Assembly: GCA_024697025.1 (NCBI GenBank)
Contig: JAILGH010000058.1
Span: 1-32,126, forward strand
DNA from: Pseudobutyrivibrio sp.
GTDB taxonomy: Bacteria; Bacillota; Clostridia; Lachnospirales; Lachnospiraceae
Length of the DNA: 32,126 bases
Direction of reading: 5' to 3'
Within the stretch, counting starts at the first letter, position 1. The number at the start of each line of letters is the position of its first letter. Positions 8,754 to 18,265 of this stretch are shown here, piece by piece. Below the pieces are notes generated by a model. The model did no database searches and was not told where the DNA came from. It saw only the letters and a list, made by a program, of their open reading frames with translations. The position numbers and the translations under genes are program-made.

Positions 8754-9806
8754 TTAATCCTCCAATAACTGTTCAACTGAATCGATGCCCAAATCAGCAA
8801 CAATTTCATCTATCATCTCGCTGCTGTCATAAGCATTTTCATAAAATTCCTTGACTAATTTCTTGCTTAAGGTTCCTCGTCGAACCTGAGCAGATAATTC
8901 CTTATCAACATAATTTACTGTCTTGTTTCTATAAGCCAAATAAATCCAAAGATGCGCCAACTTACACCCTGATGCTATGTAAGTATCTGACATTGTTTTC
9001 ATAGGCTTCCAGTCTATTTCCTTCTTTATGTATTCCATCATCTCCACTGGTTTATATGGAAAATATTGATACATAAAAACACCTTTTACCCCTTCTGGAA
9101 AAAGCTCCATAGGAAACTTATCCATCAATTCAGGGGCTCTTTGCTCAGATAACTCCCTTGCATCAACAACAGTTTGTGTAATCATGTCACGAAGAGCATT
9201 TTGTTTTGCAATACGAGTTGGGTCAGTCTCATATCTTTCTCCCATACCAGAAATCTGGTCTGGGTTATGTCCCGAAAATACCATTGGTACACCATTTTCT
9301 TTTGCAAAATCAGCTGCCGCTCTTATCATCATTCTTCCGCAGTAATTGCATACATGACCAAATCCACTATCTCGTAATTCTTTTGACGTAAACAAAAACT
9401 TGAAATATTTTCGCATCATATCTTCATCAAAACGATTTACATAAAGCGGCATATCAAGCTTATCGCAAATATTTTTAGCCCCTTCAAAGGTCTGGGAATA
9501 CTCATAGTGAATATCATTAATAAAACCTATCAAACGTAGGCCATATTTTCTTCTCAATGTGCAGGCAAGATACGCGCTATCCTTACCTCCACTCATCATT
9601 ACGACACCGTCGTACTTCTCCCCCTTGCCTCGTTCTTTTTCTATTGTGTCCTCAAAGACATTTCGCAAAAGCATCCAATCCGGCTCTCTTTCTTCTTGAG
9701 CCTGGCGGCAAAGGGAACATATCCCTTTCTCATCAAGCGTAATGCCATTTTCCACATCTTCCTGAATATAGCAACGCTTGCATCTTCTTTCTGTAAAAAA
9801 CTGCAA
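8754..9806 (-). CDS. PP-loop (alpha-ANH) ATPase, N-acetyl-sugar amidotransferase/thiolation-like, TTG start
   Basis: A 350-residue PP-loop ATPase. SGGKDS (72-77) is the pyrophosphatase loop that adenylates a carbonyl oxygen before attack by ammonia or sulfur. Two N-terminal cysteine pairs (C9/C12, C30/C33) look zinc-binding, and a further CNYC (153/156) precedes SGHNPDQ (178-184). The closest recognised family is the WbpG/PseA-type N-acetyl-sugar amidotransferases, with more distant tRNA thiolases such as TtcA. No HisH-type glutaminase partner is in the window. PP-loop enzymes also install sulfur in some natural products such as 6-thioguanine. Placement in the middle of the NRPS operon next to a sulfhydrylase makes thio- or amide-tailoring of the metallophore plausible. 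The start is TTG at 9806; no in-frame ATG or GTG is near the strong GGGAGG site. Confidence 0.85.
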   Translation of the reverse strand: MQFFTERRCKRCYIQEDVENGITLDEKGICSLCRQAQEEREPDWMLLRNVFEDTIEKERGKGEKYDGVVMMSGGKDSAYLACTLRRKYGLRLIGFINDIHYEYSQTFEGAKNICDKLDMPLYVNRFDEDMMRKYFKFLFTSKELRDSGFGHVCNYCGRMMIRAAADFAKENGVPMVFSGHNPDQISGMGERYETDPTRIAKQNALRDMITQTVVDARELSEQRAPELMDKFPMELFPEGVKGVFMYQYFPYKPVEMMEYIKKEIDWKPMKTMSDTYIASGCKLAHLWIYLAYRNKTVNYVDKELSAQVRRGTLSKKLVKEFYENAYDSSEMIDEIVADLGIDSVEQLLED

Positions 9807-9814
9807 ATTTCACA

Positions 9815-9820
9815 CCTCCC
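9815..9820 (-). promoter_or_regulatory. Ribosome binding site fixing a TTG start
   Basis: GGGAGG on the minus strand lies eight bases before TTG at 9806-9804. The nearby GTG is out of frame. This supports TTG as the start of the PP-loop gene and keeps the first zinc-type cysteine pair inside the protein. Confidence 0.75.
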
Positions 9821-9832
9821 TTTTTTTCAAAG

Positions 9833-10594
9833 CTAGTCTTGTACCTGGTGATAGATGTGTGTCTTGAGCTCAAGCTCGTATTCCTTGCCAAGATCAAATG
9901 GGAAGAAATGCTCTCCTTGAAATTCCTTTTTAGTCATTCCAATGGTAGTCACGTTTTCCCACTCATCCATCATTTCATATGTTGCGTCAAAATCTTTTGA
10001 GCCAGCATATGCCTCAATTGGAATTCCAATTATTTCTCCGTTATAGACAAATGATTCGTTAAGCTTATAGTCGCTCTTTACTCTAGGTAGGAGAAAATCC
10101 ATAAGTTCCTTGTTTTCAAGAATTTCCTTAGGTGTGCCACCCATTACCTTTAGTTCTTTAAGGAGCATGCTGTCGTCCATATCTGTTGTATAGCGATCCT
10201 CTATACTAATACATGGAGAATGTCTACCTGACACTATCAAAAGCTCTGGCTTTGTATCACAGTAGGTTTGCATAGTATGAGCTGTTTTAAAAGCGATGGC
10301 AGCCCCCATACTGTGACCATAAAAGACAATTTTTCTTCCGTCCGAAAATTTCTCAATCGCCTCTGCAATCTGATCTGTTAGCTTTTTCATATCACAGATT
10401 GGTTCTTCGTCTATACGGCACCCCTTTCCCGGGAGTTCAATAGGAATAAATGATATGTTTCTGTCATTTATGTCTGTCCATTTTTTGTATACCGCTGCCG
10501 AGCCTCCAGCGTGATGAAAACAAAATACCATCACACCATCCTGCTCAGTTTCAACATTTTCCGAAAAAGGAAACCATACTTTATGTTTATCCAT
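9833..10594 (-). CDS. Type II thioesterase (YbtT/GrsT-like)
   Basis: A 253-residue alpha/beta hydrolase of the stand-alone NRPS/PKS thioesterase family. It has the oxyanion-region FHHAGGSA (about 26-33), the nucleophile elbow GHSMGA (Ser95), and a late catalytic-type histidine in GEHFFPF (His229). Family members remove stalled or wrongly primed acyl groups from carrier proteins; YbtT does this in yersiniabactin synthesis. It lies 10 bases after the PKS/NRPS gene, consistent with a proof-reading role for these synthetases. Unlike the terminal TE of the large NRPS, it retains the usual serine nucleophile. Confidence 0.92.
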   Translation of the reverse strand: MDKHKVWFPFSENVETEQDGVMVFCFHHAGGSAAVYKKWTDINDRNISFIPIELPGKGCRIDEEPICDMKKLTDQIAEAIEKFSDGRKIVFYGHSMGAAIAFKTAHTMQTYCDTKPELLIVSGRHSPCISIEDRYTTDMDDSMLLKELKVMGGTPKEILENKELMDFLLPRVKSDYKLNESFVYNGEIIGIPIEAYAGSKDFDATYEMMDEWENVTTIGMTKKEFQGEHFFPFDLGKEYELELKTHIYHQVQD

Positions 10595-10604
10595 TATTTG
10601 TACC

Positions 10605-13600
10605 TCACATTTCTTCCCAAGATTCTTCGTCCGCTAAAGCTTCCATAAAGGTTGTGTATTTATTAAACATTTCATTTATAACCTCTGGCTCAAATAGTTC
10701 CTCCACGTAATCCCATATAAGAACCAACTTGCCATCTCTAACTAACGCTTGATGGTCAAGAGATACCTGTGGTGTCTGGCTTATAGCAAATAGCTCCTTG
10801 GCCTCATCGAATATCTCTGATGTATCCTCTTCGTCAAGACTTCCAAACAACTCACTGGTAAATACAACTGGAAGTACTGCCTTAAAAGGATCATTTTTAG
10901 ACATCTCTTTTAGAATCTCCAATCCGTTGTATGTACGATGCTCAACAGCTTCAAGAATGCCTGTCTTAACCTGCTGCATCTCTTCTAAGAAGCTACCCTT
11001 CTTATCCCTTTCGTATTCAACGACAGTTACATTTGTAAAATCACCTAGAAGCTTTTTCACTTCGTTATTGAGAGGCAATCTGTTGTATACTGTTAGGTTT
11101 AATGAAAAGTTTTCTGAACCTCCAGCCAAGCTTAGTGCACGCATATATGCTGTACAAACTACTGCCGAAGCAGTGGTTAAATAATTCCTAAGGTGTTTAT
11201 TAAGCTTCATTGTCTGCTCTTTGCTAAGCTCATAACGCAACCTGCCAAAGTGTGGCTGCTTCACCTGATTGAACTGCACTTTGTATGGTAGGCTAGGAGC
11301 TGGTGCTAGATTTGAAGCATGTTTATTCCAATACTCCTTAGCTGCAATCACATAGTCCTTATCCTTCTGCCAGTCATCCTTTTCACACACGTACTGGCAA
11401 AAACTATAGTCCGGAATATCTATACTTCTATCCTTGTATAATTCATATATCTGCTTAATCATCATGTTTGCACTCCAGCCATCAAGCAGCATACAATCAA
11501 AACTAAAGTGCACCACCTTTGAACCATCTTGAAGTTCGCTGACAAACACATCAAACATTGGCCATTTACCAACCTGATATATCTTTTCTTTCCAATCTGC
11601 TCTTAAGGTTTTGAACTCTGCTTCTGATACCTTTCTATAAGCGACCTTGTACATAGGTACACTCTCAAGAATCATCTGTCGTCCATCCTCAAGTACAACT
11701 GATTGAAGAATGTCATGACTATCTATCATAGTATTTACTGCTTTTTCAAGCTTCACATAGTCCACATCATCCCAGATAAATTCTGCGTAGTAATGTGCGC
11801 TAGTTCCACCTAAGTCATAGTCATTTGAACGACCTAAGAGATAAGCTTTTTGTATTGGAGTAAGAGGATATGCATTATTCTTAATGTATTCTTCCTGATG
11901 CTTGTTCTTCTCCTCCTGCTCATGCAGATAATCTAATATCAGCTGCTTCTCTTGCTTAAGCTCTTGACGGATTTCATCTGTCATAGCGCCCTTCTCAGCC
12001 TTAAAGCGCAACGCTCCATCTTCGCTATACAAAGTTATTCCTTTTGCTTGGTATTTTTCTAATGGTGAGTCTGCCTGTGCTGCAGCTTCTGTTCTAATAA
12101 CTTTCTTGCGTGAGCCCTTGACTGTCTCATTTGATTTTGAGGTTTGCTTAGCTTTACCATCAAAGAACTCTACCAACTCAGATATAGCATTATAAGAAAG
12201 CATCTTACTAACTGATGGTCTGATTCCATATGCACTTTCCAGTTCGTCTGCAAGCCTTATCATATCTACAGAAGATACCCCCAGTCGTCCAAAGCTTTCA
12301 CTAGGGTCCACATCAGCTATATCAAGGATTTCACAGATCTTGTTTAAAACAGGTGAAGCATTATCACCAGCTTTGTTCTTTTTAACTTTTTTTAGTTCTA
12401 GAGTTTCATAAACTTCAGCAAGCTTTTTGCGGTCAAATTTGCCATTAGGTGTCAATGGGAAACTACTGATATTTACAACAGCTTCTGGAATAAAATAATG
12501 TGGCAAGTATGACTTTAATTGCTCTATTATTTTTGCACTATCTGGCTTGCTATCCGTTTCAATGAACACTGCCAATCGCTTAGTCTTGCTTCCAACAGGA
12601 ACAGCTGCTGCTCGTTCATCTATTCCGCATTTTTTTACTGCTGCTTCTATCTCTGCCGTCTCTACTCGGTATCCATTTATCTTGACCTGGCCGTCCTTTC
12701 TTCCAAGGAATTCTATGCAGCCTCCCTTGTGGTAGCAGCCATAGTCACCTGTATCATATAGCTGCTCTCCTGTCAGCTCGTGGTGGATAAATGCAGCTTT
12801 AGTAAGTTCTGGCTCGTTATAATATCCCTTTGCCAAACCTGTTCCTGCTATATGAAGTTTGCCAGGTACGTGGTCAGGACATCTTCTTCCAAACTCATCT
12901 AAAATATAGAATCTTTGATTAGCAAGAGGGTATCCATAAGGCACCGATGTCCAGCCCACAAGAGGTTCGTCAACGTCAAAATAATTAGACCAAATTGATG
13001 CCTCAGTAGCGCCACCCATACTAGTAAGCTTTCCAGTTGGCAAAGCCTTGGTAAGTTTATCTGGCAGTTCCATCGGTATCCAATCTCCTGAAAGGATTAC
13101 CTTTCTTATGTTGCATGTAAGCCCACGCTTTAATAGATGGTCCACAAATATATCCATAATTGTCGGTACCGAGTTCCATACTGTAACACCATTTGCTACT
13201 ACAAGCTCATACTGCTGTTTTGGGTCTATTCGCTGCTCTTCGGTAGGCATCACAATAGTTCCTCCGGCAGTGAGCATTCCAAAAATGTCATATACAGACA
13301 AGTCAAAGCTTAATGAAGAAACAGCTATAGCACTGTCACTTTCGCATATACGATATTTTCTATTAACATCCTCTATGGTGTTCATTGCCGCCTCATGTGT
13401 AATGAACACACCCTTTGGCTGGCCAGTGGAACCCGATGTATAGATAATATATGCTCCATCAGAGGTCTTTACCTGTCTATTAATATCCTTCTCACAAGCG
13501 CTAGTTATTTCACTTGGAATGATTTTCTTTAAACCTGTAATCTCATAATCTTGGTCTGTAATGATGCAAGCTGGCTTTGCTTTTTCTATGACGCGCTCTG

Positions 13601-16600
13601 TTCGTGATGTAGGCTGTCCATAGGTAAGTGGCACATATATGCAGCCCGCTTTTAATACTCCAAGAACTGCTGCAATCTGTTCAAAGGATTTAGGAAGTTC
13701 AATTAACACCCTATCCCCTTCCACGGCGCCCGCTTCAATAACGGCATTTGCTATACAGTTTGCTCTTTCATTTAATTGAGCATAGGTATAACTCTTACCA
13801 TCATTTACAAGGGCAGTCTTATCTGGAATAACTTTGACATTCGCAAAAAATCCTTCATGGAGTAACTTTCCAACATAATCCTGCTTTGTGTCATTAGCCT
13901 TGTCATGCTCTTTCTTCTGTTTTGCTGAACGCAAATCAAGAAGCTTAGTATTGAAAAATTCTTTGTTATCAATAGCGCCTTGAACGAGACTGCTATATGC
14001 TTCAAACATTGCATCCACAACGCCTTCGCAAAATGCCTCATCCAAAGAATCCCATGAGAGCACTAATGAACCATTCTCAAAGAACACCTGATGATCAAGA
14101 CACACCTGTGGTGTAGAGGATACAATGCTTCGCATGCTATCCATAATTCCTGACTCTTCCTGCAACGTTTCATCCAATCCAACAGCACTGGTAAATATCA
14201 CAGGATATAATCTAGATTCTCCAGTTTGCTTCCTCAACATATCGTTAAACTTCACTGCAGAATACTCACAATGAGAAATGTTTTCCATCATATTCTGCTG
14301 CAAAGCCAATGCATTCTCAGCTATAGTAGTCTGCTTTCTTTCGATGTCTACTAGAGCAAGCTTTGTGAAATCACCTATCATATTTTCTGTATCTGGCCCA
14401 ACGTCATGGCGCCTAAATACAGTTAACATAACAGCATAGTTGCTTCCACCACCATAAGCTGAAAGCACCTCAGAATAGAGGGCGAATAATGCAGCCGAAG
14501 GAGTCAATCCAAATTGGGCAGCATTCTTAGAAAAAACTTTCCACTTATCTGGGGTAATATCCATTCTTCTGCGAATGAACCTTCTGTTGGAGTTATCCAT
14601 AAACACACTTCGGTCATATGGCAACTGCGGAGCATTTGGGAAGTCCTTAGCCTTTTTAGCCCAGAAAGTCTCGTCCTCAATTTGTTTTTGTTGTATCTCC
14701 TTAGACTTACGATAGAACAATTCGTACTCTCTATAAGTAACAGTAAGGTCCTTTAATTCTTCTCCACGATACAGCTTGTTCAAATCTCTTTTGAAAATAA
14801 ACAAACTCATAGCGTCAGCTATCATAAAATCAACAAGGAAGTGTATTCTGTATTTACCACCTGATAATCTAGATAACCTAATCTCATAAAGCGGACCACC
14901 TAAAGGCAGTATTTTATGAGACATTTCTTCTCTAATCTCATCAAGTCTAACTTTATTGTCATCAGAAATATCTTCCACAACCACAGAAGATATACATTCT
15001 TTTTCTATGTATTGAATTGCATCCTCTGTAATGCGACATCTGAGCATATCATGACGAGCCTCAAGCTTTTTAAGAGCTTCAATAAATCTTCCTTCATCAA
15101 GGTCAGCTACATCAGCCTCAAAATATGCGCAACAAGCTGAGCCTGAAAGCATAGCTCTATTGTTGTCTCTACCTGCCCAATATGCGTATTGAACTTCATT
15201 TAATGGGAATTCTTTATTTCTATCTTCCTCATTTATGGTAAGTACGACTGAGCTTTCCTCACCCTTTTGACTACCTACTTTACTGTTTTCAATCAGAGCT
15301 TTGATAACTCCACCTGGTGTATGAGCATTAAAAAGCTGACTTAATGTAAGGTTTGTTCCAAGAGCCTTGTTAAGTTTCTTTAAAACAGCTACCGCACTAA
15401 TCGAATCGATTCCTAGGCTAACCAACTCTGCTTTTTCATCAAGTTCCTCTGGCTCCATTCCAAGAAGTTGTGCCAATATCGTCTTTACGTTATTTTCGTT
15501 GACTTCAATATCGTTTTCGCCATCATTTTCAACATTCAAATGTAGCTCAAGCGAAGTCTCCTTACACTCACTTTCACCTCTTATTGTGTGAACATAAGGA
15601 ATCTTATTAGGTGCGAATGCATAATTAGGAATGCTACATAAAACAGGTGAATACGCCCTATATAATTTTTTGAAATCAACCCTTATTCCGTACTGATACA
15701 GTTCGCTTACAGTCTTTATCGCATGACTGATATCAACATTTTTATCAGCCACACATACACAATCAGCCTCTCCGCCAGTGATTGCCGCAATAAGTCCATT
15801 TAAAATTGGCCATGCTCCAATCTCGACGAATACAACATCCTCAAGGTTTTCTACAGCATCTATACTGTCACAGTACTTTACCTCTGAAAGAATCTGATTC
15901 ATCCAATAAGAAGCATCAGCAAATAAACCACTTTCATATTTAGCTGTAACTGTGGATATCATTTTCACAATTGGCTTTTTATATTCAATGGTCTTTGCCA
16001 CTTCACCAAAGGCTTTTGCTGCTTCATCCATAAAAGGAGTATGGAATGGTCTTTCTGTTTTTAGAAATACAGTGCGTATTCCCTTTTTCTCAAAAATCTC
16101 ATCAGTCTTTTCTACAGCTTCTGTAGTACCAGCCACAACTGTTTGCATCGGTGAGTTTGAGGTTGATATGTAAAGTCCATCTATCTGTGAAACCACCTTT
16201 TCAACCTTGGCTCTATCTGCAAATATTGCCAGCATCTTTCCTTCTGGCGACAAATCCTGCATAAAGCGTCCACGGGCTGAAACAAGCTTTGCCGCATCCT
16301 CCACTGAAAATACCCCTGCTGTGCAAGCTGCTGCATACTCACCTATACTGTGACCAATCACAACCTCTGGCTTAATTCCATAGTCCTTTAGCATTTGCAC
16401 AAGGGCATATTCCACTGCAAATATTGCAGGCTGAGTGTTCTCCGTCTGATTCAAATCATATTCATCAGAAAAAACAACATCTCTTAAATCCTTATCAATG
16501 TACTTTTTAAATAGCTCTGCACAATAATCAAAGCTACGACGAAAAGCTTCGTTACCCTTGTAGTACTGAACGCACATATCCTTATACTGTGAGCCTTGTC

Positions 16601-18227
16601 CAGTGAAAACATATACGGCTTTTCGATTTCTATTTACATGCTCACTTGTAATGCGCTTTGAGAGGCGAGATATTAATTCATCCCTGCTACTTCCCATAAT
16701 TAAAGCGCGCTCTGGTAAGCTTTCTCTTGTAATATTGTAAGAATAAGATAAGTCCGTAAGACTACAATCAGCATTTGCCTCCAAATAGTTTTTAAGAGAA
16801 GCCGCCTGTCTTTCTATTCCCTTTCTATCAACGGAAGTTAATACAAATGGATATACCTCCATCGTTTTACTTTCCTGCTTTTTACCCTTATATTCCTTAA
16901 GCACTATATGTGAATTGGTTCCAGAAAGACCAAAGGAGCTAACTCCAGCAATTCGGGCTTTGCCATCTTCCACTTCCCAGTCCATAAGCTTATCTGCCAC
17001 TTTGACAGGAATAGCAGACCAATTTACATATTCTGATGGAGTATCATAATTCAAGCTCTTTGGAAGCTTTTTATTCTCCAGCATTAACGAAGCCTTTATT
17101 AAGCTGGCTATACCTGCTGCCCCTTCAAGGTGACCGATATTAGTTTTTACTGAACCAATGTAAACCGGCTTCTTCCTAGAAGATAACTGACTAGATATTG
17201 CCTGTATTTCTATAGGGTCTCCAAGTGCAGTTCCAGTTCCATGAGTTTCTATATATCCAATATCATTTACATCTATTCCCGCCTTGCTCCAAGCACGTTG
17301 CAATAATTCTTCTTGCGCAATACCATTGGGCGCAGTAAGACTAGTACTTTCACCGTCTTGATTTAGTTCAGAGGCGATAATAGTGCTGTGGATAAAGTCA
17401 TCATCTCTTTGTGCATCAGACAACTTTTTCAAAATAACAGCCGCTGCCCCCTCACCACGGACTGTACCATCAGCGTCCTTATCAAAGGCTCTTACTTCGC
17501 CCGTTTGCGATAATATGCCAAGCCCAGCAATCTTTTGGGTAATCTCCGGAGAAAACATAATGTTTACTCCACATACCAACGCCATGTCACAATCATCATC
17601 TTTTAAATACTTAAGGGCAGTATCTATCGCTACAGATGAAGATGAACATGCAGTATCTATTGAAATAGATGGGCCCCTAAGACCGAAGAAATATGATATC
17701 CTTCCTGACATAAAGGAATGATCCATTCCAGTTATGTTCATTTTTTCTTCGCTTCTAAGTATGTTTTCAAATCCAAAATCATTTTGTACCACACCTACAA
17801 ACACGCCGACTCTTTTGTTTTTTAAGGTTTCTGGAGAATAGCCAGCGTTTTCAAATGCCTCCCAGCAAACCTCTAAAAGAATTCGTTGCTGTGGATCTAA
17901 GTAAGCTGCCTCCTCTGGCAATATTTTGAATAGTCGGTTATCAAATTCTTCGATATCATCTATGAATCCACCTTTATTTAAGAATGGATTGTTTTTTAAT
18001 TGCTCTTTGCCATATTCATTCCAGCGATTATCTGGAATACTACAGATTCCGCTTTTTCCTTCCTCAAGGAGTTTCCAAAAATCTGCAGCATTGCGCACGC
18101 CTCCAGGAAATCGGCATGCCATTCCAATAATGGCAGCCGGTTCATTCCCCTTTACTTCTTTGAGTTGAGCTTTCAGCTGTCGTATCTCAAGAAGCGCTTT
18201 TTTCATCAACTCTTTGTCATTTGACAT
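10605..18227 (-). CDS. Hybrid PKS/NRPS: KS-AT-ACP-Cy-A-PCP-docking-Cy
   Basis: A 2540-residue megasynthase. KS (about 29-450) has Cys194 in DTACSSS, His329 in HGTGT and His366 in NIGH. AT (535-850) has GHSIGEY (Ser627) and RPFHTPFM, a phenylalanine-histidine pair typical of malonyl specificity. No KR, DH or MT lies between AT and ACP (LGIDS, Ser942). Cy1 (1005-1430) has DFMIADAMS (D1133, D1138, S1141). The A domain (1452-1940) has FDLSVYDIFG and ATEASIWS, cysteine-type, with no insertion. PCP is LGVSS (Ser1986). A TubC-like docking domain (2055-2102) is followed by Cy2 (2115-2530), with DCMLLDGWS (D2244, D2249, S2252). The protein ends after Cy2, so that domain must use an aminoacyl-PCP in trans. 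Predicted action: extend the starter by one unreduced malonyl unit, then condense and cyclize cysteine. Confidence 0.93.
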   Translation of the reverse strand: MSNDKELMKKALLEIRQLKAQLKEVKGNEPAAIIGMACRFPGGVRNAADFWKLLEEGKSGICSIPDNRWNEYGKEQLKNNPFLNKGGFIDDIEEFDNRLFKILPEEAAYLDPQQRILLEVCWEAFENAGYSPETLKNKRVGVFVGVVQNDFGFENILRSEEKMNITGMDHSFMSGRISYFFGLRGPSISIDTACSSSSVAIDTALKYLKDDDCDMALVCGVNIMFSPEITQKIAGLGILSQTGEVRAFDKDADGTVRGEGAAAVILKKLSDAQRDDDFIHSTIIASELNQDGESTSLTAPNGIAQEELLQRAWSKAGIDVNDIGYIETHGTGTALGDPIEIQAISSQLSSRKKPVYIGSVKTNIGHLEGAAGIASLIKASLMLENKKLPKSLNYDTPSEYVNWSAIPVKVADKLMDWEVEDGKARIAGVSSFGLSGTNSHIVLKEYKGKKQESKTMEVYPFVLTSVDRKGIERQAASLKNYLEANADCSLTDLSYSYNITRESLPERALIMGSSRDELISRLSKRITSEHVNRNRKAVYVFTGQGSQYKDMCVQYYKGNEAFRRSFDYCAELFKKYIDKDLRDVVFSDEYDLNQTENTQPAIFAVEYALVQMLKDYGIKPEVVIGHSIGEYAAACTAGVFSVEDAAKLVSARGRFMQDLSPEGKMLAIFADRAKVEKVVSQIDGLYISTSNSPMQTVVAGTTEAVEKTDEIFEKKGIRTVFLKTERPFHTPFMDEAAKAFGEVAKTIEYKKPIVKMISTVTAKYESGLFADASYWMNQILSEVKYCDSIDAVENLEDVVFVEIGAWPILNGLIAAITGGEADCVCVADKNVDISHAIKTVSELYQYGIRVDFKKLYRAYSPVLCSIPNYAFAPNKIPYVHTIRGESECKETSLELHLNVENDGENDIEVNENNVKTILAQLLGMEPEELDEKAELVSLGIDSISAVAVLKKLNKALGTNLTLSQLFNAHTPGGVIKALIENSKVGSQKGEESSVVLTINEEDRNKEFPLNEVQYAYWAGRDNNRAMLSGSACCAYFEADVADLDEGRFIEALKKLEARHDMLRCRITEDAIQYIEKECISSVVVEDISDDNKVRLDEIREEMSHKILPLGGPLYEIRLSRLSGGKYRIHFLVDFMIADAMSLFIFKRDLNKLYRGEELKDLTVTYREYELFYRKSKEIQQKQIEDETFWAKKAKDFPNAPQLPYDRSVFMDNSNRRFIRRRMDITPDKWKVFSKNAAQFGLTPSAALFALYSEVLSAYGGGSNYAVMLTVFRRHDVGPDTENMIGDFTKLALVDIERKQTTIAENALALQQNMMENISHCEYSAVKFNDMLRKQTGESRLYPVIFTSAVGLDETLQEESGIMDSMRSIVSSTPQVCLDHQVFFENGSLVLSWDSLDEAFCEGVVDAMFEAYSSLVQGAIDNKEFFNTKLLDLRSAKQKKEHDKANDTKQDYVGKLLHEGFFANVKVIPDKTALVNDGKSYTYAQLNERANCIANAVIEAGAVEGDRVLIELPKSFEQIAAVLGVLKAGCIYVPLTYGQPTSRTERVIEKAKPACIITDQDYEITGLKKIIPSEITSACEKDINRQVKTSDGAYIIYTSGSTGQPKGVFITHEAAMNTIEDVNRKYRICESDSAIAVSSLSFDLSVYDIFGMLTAGGTIVMPTEEQRIDPKQQYELVVANGVTVWNSVPTIMDIFVDHLLKRGLTCNIRKVILSGDWIPMELPDKLTKALPTGKLTSMGGATEASIWSNYFDVDEPLVGWTSVPYGYPLANQRFYILDEFGRRCPDHVPGKLHIAGTGLAKGYYNEPELTKAAFIHHELTGEQLYDTGDYGCYHKGGCIEFLGRKDGQVKINGYRVETAEIEAAVKKCGIDERAAAVPVGSKTKRLAVFIETDSKPDSAKIIEQLKSYLPHYFIPEAVVNISSFPLTPNGKFDRKKLAEVYETLELKKVKKNKAGDNASPVLNKICEILDIADVDPSESFGRLGVSSVDMIRLADELESAYGIRPSVSKMLSYNAISELVEFFDGKAKQTSKSNETVKGSRKKVIRTEAAAQADSPLEKYQAKGITLYSEDGALRFKAEKGAMTDEIRQELKQEKQLILDYLHEQEEKNKHQEEYIKNNAYPLTPIQKAYLLGRSNDYDLGGTSAHYYAEFIWDDVDYVKLEKAVNTMIDSHDILQSVVLEDGRQMILESVPMYKVAYRKVSEAEFKTLRADWKEKIYQVGKWPMFDVFVSELQDGSKVVHFSFDCMLLDGWSANMMIKQIYELYKDRSIDIPDYSFCQYVCEKDDWQKDKDYVIAAKEYWNKHASNLAPAPSLPYKVQFNQVKQPHFGRLRYELSKEQTMKLNKHLRNYLTTASAVVCTAYMRALSLAGGSENFSLNLTVYNRLPLNNEVKKLLGDFTNVTVVEYERDKKGSFLEEMQQVKTGILEAVEHRTYNGLEILKEMSKNDPFKAVLPVVFTSELFGSLDEEDTSEIFDEAKELFAISQTPQVSLDHQALVRDGKLVLIWDYVEELFEPEVINEMFNKYTTFMEALADEESWEEM

Positions 18228-18265
18228 AATATAAGGTCCTTCCTCAGTGTAAACACAAGTATCGT

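Noticed and set aside
13048-13443. A 131-codon plus-strand open frame inside the PKS/NRPS gene.
   Set aside because: It is antisense to a well-conserved A domain, shows no family features, and has no start signals. The same holds for the other plus-strand frames within the NRPS genes.
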